Shown here: positions 1-5,763 of the stretch, one piece after another | How the letters are laid out: every line of letters starts with the position of its first letter | How positions within the stretch are numbered: the first letter of the stretch is position 1 | Assembly (NCBI GenBank): GCA_029262715.1 | Contig: JAJCYX010000389.1 | Location: 1 to 6,582 of the forward strand | Length of the DNA stretch: 6,582 nucleotides | Direction: 5' to 3' | Source of the DNA: Chloroflexota bacterium | Lineage (GTDB): Bacteria; Chloroflexota; Dehalococcoidia; Lucifugimonadales; Lucifugimonadaceae | Program-made: the position numbers and the translations under genes | The notes under the pieces: generated by a model | Told to the model about the DNA's origin: nothing | Databases searched by the model: none | What the model saw: only the letters and a program-made list of their open reading frames with translations

Positions 1-113
1 CCAAGACTCCGGAGCAGGCTATCGAGAATGCCAGGGCAGGACAGTGGCAACTTACTGAGCAAGAGATGGCTGAGATCGAGCAGCAGATCGAAGGGTTGTC
101 TCCCGGTGTCTAA
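1..113 (+). CDS. Aldo/keto reductase, C-terminal end (5' truncated by window)
   Basis: Frame 3 is open from the window edge to TAA at 111-113 and encodes 36 residues. It begins KTPEQAIENARAG, continues QWQLTEQEMAEIEQ and ends SPGV. This is the typical last segment of NAD(P)H-dependent aldo/keto reductases: the K-x-x-x-Q-x-x-E-N stretch belongs to the loop and helix that contact the cofactor adenosine/2'-phosphate, followed by the 'W-x-L-T-x-x-E' helix that closes the TIM barrel. The barrel, the catalytic Asp/Tyr/Lys/His and the start lie outside the window, so substrate and subfamily cannot be given. The gene ends inside or just before the rlmB start, which suggests translational coupling. 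What is seen is the short motif; the family call is from memory of that motif. Another oxidoreductase is possible but less likely. Confidence 0.72.
   Translation, partial: KTPEQAIENARAGQWQLTEQEMAEIEQQIEGLSPGV
90..95 (+). promoter_or_regulatory. Candidate ribosome binding site for rlmB (GAAGGG)
   Basis: GAAGGG lies 10 bases before the GTG at 106 and 19 bases before the alternative GTG at 115, so it favours the first. It sits inside the coding end of the aldo/keto reductase. It is a partial match only; the start choice remains uncertain by three codons. Confidence 0.4.
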
Positions 114-894
114 AGTGAGGGCGAGGAAAATCCATGCTCAAACGGTCGAAGGTCGCAGGGCAGTTCTCGAGGCGCTTCGGGCCGGTCGTGAGATCACCAG
201 GATTCTGATGGCGGAGGGGATCGAGCTTGGCCCTCAGCTGAGCGAGATCATTGTCCTGGCAGATCAGCAGGCAATCGCCGTCGACGCAGTTTCCAAGAAC
301 GAACTGGACCGCGCATCGCATACGTCAAAGCACCAGGGCGTAATTGCGGTCGTCGCTGATCCCCGTTACGCCACCGTCGAAGAAATGATCCATCTTGCTG
401 ATGAACGTTCAGAGCCACCGCTTATCGTTGTACTTGACGGCGTTCAGGACCCACACAACTTTGGCGCAGTAGCGCGAACGGCGAATGCAGCAGGTGCACA
501 CGGTGTAATCATCCCGGAGCGGCGTGCTGCGAGCGTGACACCCGGAGCGATCAGGGCTTCCGCAGGCGCACTGGAGCATGTGCTGGTGGCAAGAGAACCC
601 AACCTCGGACGAACGGCAAAATACCTGAAACAGCTGGGGCTCACGCTCATCGGGCTAGACGCCGAGGGCACCACCGCCCACACATCGACTGCTCTGACCG
701 GGCCCGTCGCGGTGGTAGTCGGCTCCGAAGGCGAAGGGCTTTCGCAACAAGTGCAGAACGAGTGTGATGTGCTGATCTCCATCCCAATGAGCGGAGAGAT
801 AGCCTCACTCAACGCCTCGGTCAGCGCTGGCATCGTGCTCTACGAGGCGGTCAGGCAGCGATCTTTGCCAGCCGGAGTTATCTCAGCCGACTAG
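106..894 (+). CDS. rlmB: 23S rRNA (guanosine-2'-O-)-methyltransferase, RlmB/TrmH (SpoU) family
   Basis: It transfers methyl from S-adenosylmethionine to a ribose 2'-OH; the E. coli RlmB target is G2251 in the 23S peptidyl-transferase loop. The product is 262 aa from GTG 106 (259 from GTG 115), against about 245 for E. coli RlmB. The N-terminal substrate-binding domain starts at V-E-G-R-R-A-V-L-E-A-L (about residues 14-24) and ends near I-A-V-V-A-D. The SPOUT knot follows with all three SpoU motifs: motif 1 D-P-H-N-F-G-A-V-A-R-T-A (residues 115-126, with conserved N118 and R124), motif 2 G-S-E-G-E-G-L (206-212) and motif 3 I-P-M-S-G-E-I-A-S-L-N-A-S-V (226-239). An ATG at 28 is in frame, but the extra 26 residues are low-quality shadow of the upstream reductase and are not used. 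RlmB versus another TrmH-family rRNA or tRNA methylase is not certain; the short N-domain beginning E-G-R-x-A-V fits RlmB best. Confidence 0.9.
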   Translation: MSKVRARKIHAQTVEGRRAVLEALRAGREITRILMAEGIELGPQLSEIIVLADQQAIAVDAVSKNELDRASHTSKHQGVIAVVADPRYATVEEMIHLADERSEPPLIVVLDGVQDPHNFGAVARTANAAGAHGVIIPERRAASVTPGAIRASAGALEHVLVAREPNLGRTAKYLKQLGLTLIGLDAEGTTAHTSTALTGPVAVVVGSEGEGLSQQVQNECDVLISIPMSGEIASLNASVSAGIVLYEAVRQRSLPAGVISAD

Positions 895-1886
895 TTACGT
901 GACAGCTCCGAGACGACGTTGATCAGCGGCTCGCCCCTGTTCAGGCGGTCGATATTCTCAGCAACCACCTTCGCGCGCCTGGTCCGCGTCCCTTCGGTTG
1001 CTCCGGAGTGATGCGGCGTCATGATCACGTTATCCAGCTCCCAGAAAGGGTGGCTGGCCGGTCTCCGGGTGTCATTCCCAGAAACCGGATACTCGTACCA
1101 GGTGTCTATCGCTGCACCTGCGATCTGACCGTTTTTTAACACGGAGTAGAGCGCATCTTCGTCGATGATGTGGCCGCGAGCCGGGTTGATGATGTACGAA
1201 GTTGGCTTCATCAGCGCAAGCTCGTCGGCACCGATCAGACCGGTCGTCGCTGCATTCAATGGAGTCGAGATAAGAACGATATCGGACTCCGCCATCACCT
1301 TTCGCAGGCCATCTGGTCCAGAGGCATACGTGATTCCAGCCGCCTCGGCATTCGCTTTTTGCTCGTCTGTTCGCCCGGCTGCAATCACGTTCATGTCATA
1401 CGCCTTCGCCAGTTTCGCAACTCGCTTGCCTATGGCCCCGAGTCCCACGATGCCGAAAGTTCGGCCCATCAGTTCGCGATAAGAGCCGTGGCGACCAGGC
1501 CACATCTCCCACGAACCTGCTCGAAATGTCCTCTCAGACTTGAACAGTTCGTGGTCAAGGGCAACAGCGCACGCCATGACCCACTCTGCAATCGGCGCCT
1601 CGTGAGCGTAGGCGTTCGCCACAACACAGCCTGCCGGCACAGCATCCGGCTCGATGCGATCCACACCCGCTGCCGCCACCAGAATTGCCTTCAGGGAACT
1701 GGAAGCTTCACCCATTTCGGCCGTGAAGTCCGTACCGACCAGTACATCCACTTTGGCGACCGACTCTACGGACGGTTTGTTGTCCTGGTAGTTTTCAACG
1801 ATCCACTCGACGTCGGTGGTAACCGGGAACCATTCATTGGGATCAGCGCCGTTTGCCGGGGTGTGAATCAGGACTTTCAGTGTCAA
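891..1886 (-). CDS. D-isomer-specific 2-hydroxyacid dehydrogenase
   Basis: This cytoplasmic enzyme interconverts a 2-keto acid and the D-2-hydroxy acid with NAD(P)H. The 331-aa length is normal for the family. Residues 1-100 and the C-terminus form the catalytic domain, and about 103-290 the Rossmann domain with G-L-G-A-I-G at 148-153. The active-site triad is visible: R237 in N-P-A-R-G, E265 in D-T-W-Y-E-Y-P, and H292 in T-P-H-H-S-G. The W-Y-x-Y-P form replaces the usual D-V-F-x-x-E-P, marking a distinct subgroup. The second Rossmann strand ends A-A-G-R-T (169-173) with no acidic residue, which suggests NADP(H) preference (inference). The start is TTG: an in-frame TAG lies at 1908-1910, no other start codon falls between, and a strong SD precedes it. 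The gene is divergent from the MFS gene. The substrate is unknown; glyoxylate/hydroxypyruvate reductase is possible. Confidence 0.92.
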   Translation of the reverse strand: MTLKVLIHTPANGADPNEWFPVTTDVEWIVENYQDNKPSVESVAKVDVLVGTDFTAEMGEASSSLKAILVAAAGVDRIEPDAVPAGCVVANAYAHEAPIAEWVMACAVALDHELFKSERTFRAGSWEMWPGRHGSYRELMGRTFGIVGLGAIGKRVAKLAKAYDMNVIAAGRTDEQKANAEAAGITYASGPDGLRKVMAESDIVLISTPLNAATTGLIGADELALMKPTSYIINPARGHIIDEDALYSVLKNGQIAGAAIDTWYEYPVSGNDTRRPASHPFWELDNVIMTPHHSGATEGTRTRRAKVVAENIDRLNRGEPLINVVSELSRN

Positions 1887-1891
1887 TATGG

Positions 1892-1898
1892 TTCTCCT
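1892..1898 (-). promoter_or_regulatory. Ribosome binding site AGGAGAA for the dehydrogenase
   Basis: On the minus strand AGGAGAA ends five bases before the TTG at 1886. It is the best Shine-Dalgarno match in the window and fixes the TTG start, because the reading frame is closed by TAG only a few codons further upstream. Confidence 0.85.
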
Positions 1899-1900
1899 GC

Positions 1901-1911
1901 CAGAGTTCTAT
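1901..1911. repeat. 11-bp direct repeat, copy 1 (CAGAGTTCTAT)
   Basis: CAGAGTTCTAT occurs here and again at 2024-2034, in the same orientation, 123 bases apart start to start. This copy lies just upstream of the dehydrogenase SD, within its leader. The core AGAGTTCT is an imperfect dyad (AGA-GT-TCT), as expected for a small operator. A regulatory role is an inference. Confidence 0.45.
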
Positions 1912-1913
1912 GT

Positions 1914-1978
1914 ACAGATCAGATGTTGGTACGCACATCAGCCCGGTCGAAACGATATTTGTGAAATGTGTGATCTGT
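1914..1978. repeat. 8-bp inverted repeat ACAGATCA / TGATCTGT
   Basis: ACAGATCA at 1914-1921 is exactly complementary in inverse order to TGATCTGT at 1971-1978, with 49 bases between. The spacing is too long for a simple hairpin. It could be a pair of half-sites or chance in an AT-richer control region. The right arm ends 11 bases before the TATAAT box. Confidence 0.25.
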
Positions 1979-1989
1979 TGATGCGCAAC

Positions 1990-1995
1990 TATAAT
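1990..1995 (+). promoter_or_regulatory. Sigma-70-type -10 box (TATAAT) for the MFS gene
   Basis: There is a perfect TATAAT in the 174-base divergent spacer, reading toward the MFS gene and predicting a start of transcription near 2002 and a leader of about 60 bases. No good -35 hexamer sits 16-18 bases upstream (the region reads TGTGTG), which suggests a promoter that depends on an activator. Just upstream are a TGTGA direct repeat (1960-1964 and 1969-1973) and the partial dyad GTTG-ATGCG-CAAC (1977-1989) abutting the -10 box. I could not find a convincing promoter for the dehydrogenase on the minus strand. Confidence 0.5.
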
Positions 1996-2023
1996 CGCGA
2001 GTCTGCCATCTAACGAGCCGTCT

Positions 2024-2034
2024 CAGAGTTCTAT
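2024..2034. repeat. 11-bp direct repeat, copy 2 (CAGAGTTCTAT)
   Basis: This is the second exact copy of the motif at 1901-1911. It lies about 22-32 bases downstream of the predicted MFS transcription start and 14 bases before its SD, so a bound protein here could block transcription or initiation of translation. The two copies bracket the divergent promoter region. Confidence 0.45.
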
Positions 2035-2048
2035 TTTCGAAAAATCGC

Positions 2049-2054
2049 GGAAGA
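2049..2054 (+). promoter_or_regulatory. Ribosome binding site GGAAGA for the MFS gene
   Basis: GGAAGA ends six bases before the TTG at 2061. The frame is open back to TAA at 1992-1994 but contains no ATG, GTG or TTG before 2061. The next in-frame start codons fall inside the first membrane helix. The SD together with this makes TTG 2061 the start. Confidence 0.65.
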
Positions 2055-2060
2055 CATCAC

Positions 2061-3584
2061 TTGGCAATTCAGGCCGGAGCTGGAACCGAATCAGCGACAG
2101 ACAACTACAAATGGAAAGCGTTCTGGACCGTAGCGCTCGCCCTGTTTGTGATGGTCATGGACTTTTCCATCACGTTCTTGGCGCTCTCAACTATTGCCGA
2201 CGAGTTTGAGGTCACTCTCCGTGCGGTTACCTGGGTCGCCATTGCCAGTTCGTTGACAGTGAGCGCCGTGATGCTCCCGCTTGGCCGAGTTGCGGATCTC
2301 ACAGGGCGCAAGCGATTTCACATCACCGGGATGGTGCTGTTTGTCATCGGCTCACTCATCGCCGCTGCCTCTCCCTCGCTGGGAGTCCTGATCGGCGCAA
2401 GAGTGGTCATGGCCGTTGGTGGGGCGATGGGACAGGCAGTAGTGATGGCGATAATCACAGCGGTCTTCCCAACAAGTGAACGTGGAAAAGGCCTGGGGAT
2501 GCTGACCACCGCGGTTGCGATAGGCGCAACTGCCGGGCCGATAGTCGCCGGACCGATGCTCCACTTCTTCGGCTGGAGGTCTCTATTCATATTCCTGGCC
2601 GTCCCCACGACCATCGCAATCTTCTTCGCCATCCGCGTCCTGGACGATGAGCGCATCGGTTCGACGAAACCTAAAGCCGGTAGTCGCTATGACTGGCCCG
2701 GAGCATTTCTTTCAGCAAGCGCTCTTTCCCTCCTGATCGTCACAGTCAGCAATCCGTTCGGATTCGACTGGGGTTCGTTCCAGATCATTGGCGGAGGCGT
2801 TCTCACTGTTGTCCTGTTTGCAACGCTGGTCTGGTGGGAACTGCGGTTCAGCAGCCCGATCATGAACCTCCGCTTCTTTCAGAACTCCACGTTCGCGTTC
2901 TCTACCCTCACACGGCTACTGGGGTTTATCGGTTCATCAGCAACATTCTTCTTGATGCCGATATTCATTCAGAGTTTCCTCGGACTGAGTCAATTGAGCG
3001 CCGGACTCATCATGTTTGTCGGCGCGCTGGGCATGGGTATTTCAGGATTTCTCAGTGGGCGCCTCTCCGATCGCTACGGCTTCCGGGTGTTCACATTCAT
3101 CGGTATCGGCACATTGTTCATCACAGGAACAGGACTTGCATTCTTCACTATCGACACGCCGATCTGGGTCATCATGCCAGTGCTGTTCATAAATGGGCTC
3201 GGAATGGGAACGTGGATGGCACCGAACATGAACGCGACGCTGAGCGTCGTGCAGCGACAGGATTACGGTTCCGTCAGCGCATTCCTGAATCTTGTTAGAA
3301 ACGTTGGAAGCGTGACAGGACAGGCTGTGACCACCGCGATCATTGCCGGAGTAATGGCCGCTCGCGGAGTAGAGGTGGAGCTAAGCAAACTGGCGGACAG
3401 TGCAGATGGGCCTGCTGGTGAGGCGTTCATCGATGGCTGGCGTATTGCGTTCTTTGTACTCGTCGGATTTGTTGTTGCTGCGTTTGCGGCAGCGCTGTTC
3501 ACACGTCCTGCTACCGCTCCTGCGATTCCTGAGAAGCGAGGCGAGTCACGTAGCGAAACTGCAGTACCGGCAAGCGCTGACTAA
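2061..3584 (+). CDS. MFS transporter, DHA2 (EmrB/QacA-like) 14-helix drug:H+ antiporter type
   Basis: This is an inner-membrane transporter, probably a proton-coupled exporter of a drug-like or metabolic compound. It has 507 aa and about 14 hydrophobic segments, the DHA2 pattern. A short soluble N-terminus is followed by TM1 at about 20-42, containing D34 in V-M-D-F-S-I-T (the place of the usual L-D-x-T-I-V). Motif A, G-R-V-A-D-L-T-G-R-K-R, is at 75-85 in loop 2-3. The antiporter motif C, G-A-T-A-G-P-I-V-A-G, is at 155-164 in TM5, followed by F-G-W-R-S-L-F. A second motif A-like G-R-L-S-D-R-Y-G is at 333-340. The last helix is at about 459-481, then a charged cytoplasmic tail. It starts with TTG. 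No adjacent HlyD/EmrA adaptor is present, so it probably works alone. Its divergent arrangement with the dehydrogenase suggests shared regulation, but the substrate is unknown. Confidence 0.92.
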   Translation: MAIQAGAGTESATDNYKWKAFWTVALALFVMVMDFSITFLALSTIADEFEVTLRAVTWVAIASSLTVSAVMLPLGRVADLTGRKRFHITGMVLFVIGSLIAAASPSLGVLIGARVVMAVGGAMGQAVVMAIITAVFPTSERGKGLGMLTTAVAIGATAGPIVAGPMLHFFGWRSLFIFLAVPTTIAIFFAIRVLDDERIGSTKPKAGSRYDWPGAFLSASALSLLIVTVSNPFGFDWGSFQIIGGGVLTVVLFATLVWWELRFSSPIMNLRFFQNSTFAFSTLTRLLGFIGSSATFFLMPIFIQSFLGLSQLSAGLIMFVGALGMGISGFLSGRLSDRYGFRVFTFIGIGTLFITGTGLAFFTIDTPIWVIMPVLFINGLGMGTWMAPNMNATLSVVQRQDYGSVSAFLNLVRNVGSVTGQAVTTAIIAGVMAARGVEVELSKLADSADGPAGEAFIDGWRIAFFVLVGFVVAAFAAALFTRPATAPAIPEKRGESRSETAVPASAD

Positions 3585-3593
3585 AAACGAGTG

Positions 3594-3634
3594 CGGGAAC
3601 TGTCGATCCCACCGTAAACAGTTGGACATTCCCG
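3594..3634 (+). other. Imperfect stem-loop after the MFS stop, not a clear terminator
   Basis: Two competing pairings occur: CGGGAA (3594-3599) with TTCCCG (3629-3634), and AACTGT (3598-3603) with ACAGTT (3618-3623). They share bases and cannot both fully form. No T-run follows, so intrinsic termination is not supported. Partial attenuation or mRNA 3'-end protection is possible. Confidence 0.25.
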
Positions 3635-3651
3635 TAACGCTTCCGTATATC
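3623..3651 (+). promoter_or_regulatory. Candidate promoter for the repeat membrane protein (TGGACA-17-TATATC)
   Basis: TGGACA at 3623-3628 (5 of 6 to consensus) and TATATC at 3646-3651 (4 of 6) are separated by 17 bases. Predicted transcription starts near 3658 and leaves a leader of about 48 bases. The 121-base gap after the MFS gene is long enough for an independent promoter; read-through from the MFS gene is equally possible. Confidence 0.35.
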
Positions 3652-3694
3652 GCCTCATGCACACTCGAAAGAACGTGTTGAAGAATCTGCTGTC

Positions 3695-3698
3695 GGAG
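3695..3698 (+). promoter_or_regulatory. Ribosome binding site GGAG for the repeat membrane protein
   Basis: GGAG ends seven bases before TTG 3706. The frame is closed by TGA at 3679-3681 and has no ATG or GTG between, so TTG is the only start that keeps the N-terminal membrane helix. Confidence 0.6.
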
Positions 3699-3705
3699 CT
3701 ATCTA

Positions 3706-5763
3706 TTGCGCCCAGCATTTGCCGTACTGTTCGCTTTCCTATTCGCCGTTCTGTTCATAACGGCGCTACTGGTGAGCCGCGTCGTAAACACCGCCGGTGA
3801 TCCCTCGGAGATCGCGGGAATCATCAACGACGCCGATCTCTACGATTTCGCATACGACAGAGTGCTCAATGCGACCATCTCTGACATTGTTGCGCGAGGT
3901 GTCACGGTAGAGACAGGGCTTGATGGTCCAGAGACTCTCGAGTTCGAAGATCCGGATCGTGCGCGTACCGCTATCAAGGCTTTCATCGAAACGGTTCTGC
4001 CGCGTGAATATGTTCAACGCAAGGTAGAAGAGGTGCTTGAAGGCGTCATTCCTTACGCCGCAGGGCGCAACGACAACTTTGAGGTCGACCTTGAGACCTC
4101 TGAGCGAATCGATTCTTTTCCAGAGGCCGTGCGAGTTGCGTCTGCGCGTATTGCTCTTGGCGAACTGGTTGTTTCTGAGCTACTGGTACCTGCAGTCAGG
4201 GACATAAGCGATTCGATCACGAACGAAGCGCTTGGAATTACCCTTACCCCTGATGAGGCCGAAGATGCAGCCCGTCGAATACTTCCGCCGGAGTGGATCG
4301 AAACTAACGTCTTCTCTGTCGTAGACCAGGTTGCCCCGTACTTCGCCGGCACAGAGGACGAGCTGGACGTTGTGATCAACTTCCAAGACAGGGTTCCCGT
4401 TGCCGGTCAGATATTGAAAGACAAACTAAACGACGAAGACACGCTGGTTCGGCTTGTGTTCGAGCAGGTTGTTGATCCGTTGGTGGCGTCTCTTGTAGCA
4501 GACAGCACAGTTCTCGCATTCGGAGTCGAGATCACCGAAGCAGATCTCCAGGAAGCGGTCGAAATCGTTGCTCCGAATGATTGGGTCCGAGAACAGGGTG
4601 ACGGTGTTATTGACGCCGTTGTGGCATGGCTGGTTGGCGCAACTGAGAACCTTGAGTACACACTGGAACTGGAAGAGCGGAAGTCCGACGCGGCAGTGGA
4701 ACTGGAAGCCCTTGCACTCAGGAAACTGGACGAGCAGGTAGCTGCCACACCTGTGTGCCAGACTCCAACTCAGGCAGCGCAGTCGCTGAACGCAGCACTG
4801 TCCGGCGCTTTCCCATCATGCCTACCCGGCAACTCCTCAGAGATCGTAGATGTCATGCGACCAGTCATCTCGACCGAGATTAGTAACTTTGTACTGTTGA
4901 GCCTTCCTGATCAGATTGTCTATTCGGATGCTGATCTGCGCGCCCAACTTGGCCCTGACTCACTCGACACCCTCGACACGCTTCGGGACCAGGTCATCAA
5001 CGGAGTCGGTTTCGATAAGCAGGACCTGATCAATCAGCTTGCTTCAGACGGTGACGCTCAGTCGGTAGCAGACGCAAACGAATTGCTAGAAATCGTACGT
5101 GCCGGGTTTGTGTTTGATCAGACCGAGATCACAGACCGGATGGACGCTGCGCAACTTACCCAGTTCAACGATTATCGTGACTTGATCAGCCTCGGCTGGA
5201 CGTTCAGATGGATCGTGTTCCTGCCTGCGATATTGCTTATTCTCACCGTGTCATTCATCGGTGGACGCGGTTGGGCCGGTCGAGCGAAATGGGCCGGTGC
5301 ACCTATCGCGATTGTTGCGATTCTGTTCTTCGCCTCAATTCAGGTGGGTTGGGCGTCGACCTCCTCGTTCAGAGCGTTGGATGTGCCCGAAGATACCTTG
5401 AGCCTCGAAACTCGCGCAGATTTTCCTGCTCTGTCAGCACTTGTCTACGGTGACGAGTTCCAGAACATGGCCGAACGAGTAGGTAGTGCGTGGATTTCTG
5501 GTCTTGCGATATCTGCCGTTCCGTGGGCGATAGTTGGCCTGGCACTGTTCGCTCTCGGATTCCTGTATCCGCGTTATCGCTATCTGCTCCCTGAGTCATT
5601 GGGCGGTCCGACCGGGAGCAGAACATCTGCTGGCAGCATTTCGCGCACCGATGCCAACGAAGATTTCTCAGACACCAATACCGGGGAGTTCGCCGCAGAC
5701 GAGTTCAACGATGCTTCGCCTGATGGTCAGTCCCGCGTTTCAGACCCTGAAGAAGCCGCTTAA
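3706..5763 (+). CDS. Uncharacterised four-helix membrane protein with triple-repeat extracytoplasmic domain
   Basis: I do not recognise a named family. The 685-aa product has TM1 at about 4-24, a large acidic soluble domain at 25-499, TM2 at about 501-519, TM3 at about 531-550, TM4 at about 597-620 and a 65-residue Ser/Asp/Glu-rich tail. Positive charges in the TM2-TM3 loop (R521, R526, K528) and after TM4 (R623, R625) place these inside, so the large domain and the TM3-TM4 loop are outside the membrane. The outer domain carries three tandem repeats of about 95 residues (anchors at P99/Y102, P194/W197, P290/W293). It then has a Cys pair (C351, C372) that could form a disulfide, and a helical stretch rich in Asp/Leu/Gln up to TM2. 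No catalytic motif is visible. A role as envelope scaffold, sensor or ligand-binding protein is speculation. It ends convergently on the M28 peptidase gene. Confidence 0.85.
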   Translation: MRPAFAVLFAFLFAVLFITALLVSRVVNTAGDPSEIAGIINDADLYDFAYDRVLNATISDIVARGVTVETGLDGPETLEFEDPDRARTAIKAFIETVLPREYVQRKVEEVLEGVIPYAAGRNDNFEVDLETSERIDSFPEAVRVASARIALGELVVSELLVPAVRDISDSITNEALGITLTPDEAEDAARRILPPEWIETNVFSVVDQVAPYFAGTEDELDVVINFQDRVPVAGQILKDKLNDEDTLVRLVFEQVVDPLVASLVADSTVLAFGVEITEADLQEAVEIVAPNDWVREQGDGVIDAVVAWLVGATENLEYTLELEERKSDAAVELEALALRKLDEQVAATPVCQTPTQAAQSLNAALSGAFPSCLPGNSSEIVDVMRPVISTEISNFVLLSLPDQIVYSDADLRAQLGPDSLDTLDTLRDQVINGVGFDKQDLINQLASDGDAQSVADANELLEIVRAGFVFDQTEITDRMDAAQLTQFNDYRDLISLGWTFRWIVFLPAILLILTVSFIGGRGWAGRAKWAGAPIAIVAILFFASIQVGWASTSSFRALDVPEDTLSLETRADFPALSALVYGDEFQNMAERVGSAWISGLAISAVPWAIVGLALFALGFLYPRYRYLLPESLGGPTGSRTSAGSISRTDANEDFSDTNTGEFAADEFNDASPDGQSRVSDPEEAA
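3853..4710 (+). repeat. Three tandem ~95-residue protein repeats
   Basis: Aligned units lie at approximately residues 50-145, 148-240 and 246-335 of the membrane protein. Each has a helical region, then a Leu/Ile-Ala/Thr-Pro type turn (L-P-R-E-Y-V, L-P-P-E-W-I, A-P-N-D-W-V), then a helix ending V-I-P-Y-A-A-G, V-A-P-Y-F-A-G or V-V-A-W-L-V-G, an acidic N/D/E turn, and a strand-like F-E-V-D-L-E, L-D-V-V-I-N or L-E-Y-T-L-E-L. Units 2 and 3 also share A-L-G-I-T-L-T and A-F-G-V-E-I-T, 96 residues apart. DNA identity between units is low, so the duplication is old. Confidence 0.75.

Noticed and set aside
28..105. ATG at 28 as the rlmB start, giving 26 more residues
   Set aside because: The extra stretch lies wholly in the coding end of the aldo/keto reductase, has no SD and reads as Arg/Ser-rich shadow sequence with no counterpart in the family.
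1170..1964. Long plus-strand open frame opposite the dehydrogenase
   Set aside because: Its product has no recognisable domain, is rich in Arg/His/Cys, and lies on the antisense of a gene with a full active site and SD.
1887..1990. Minus-strand promoter such as TGTGCG-17-TACATA for the dehydrogenase
   Set aside because: The -35 matches consensus poorly and the -10 only partly; not better than chance in this spacer.
4664..4708. 12-bp repeat TGGAACTGGAAG at a 33-base step
   Set aside because: It encodes Leu-Glu-Leu-Glu or similar in a charged helix (about residues 318-345) and is best explained by local amino acid composition.
4053..4748. Minus-strand open frames opposite the repeat protein
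   Set aside because: They are Ser/Thr/Arg-rich mirror frames of a Glu/Asp/Ala/Val-rich gene, with no motifs and no SD.
4963..4980. 9-bp tandem duplication CTCGACAC(C/G)
   Set aside because: Two copies only, coding Leu-Asp-Thr twice; too short to indicate a functional or variable repeat.
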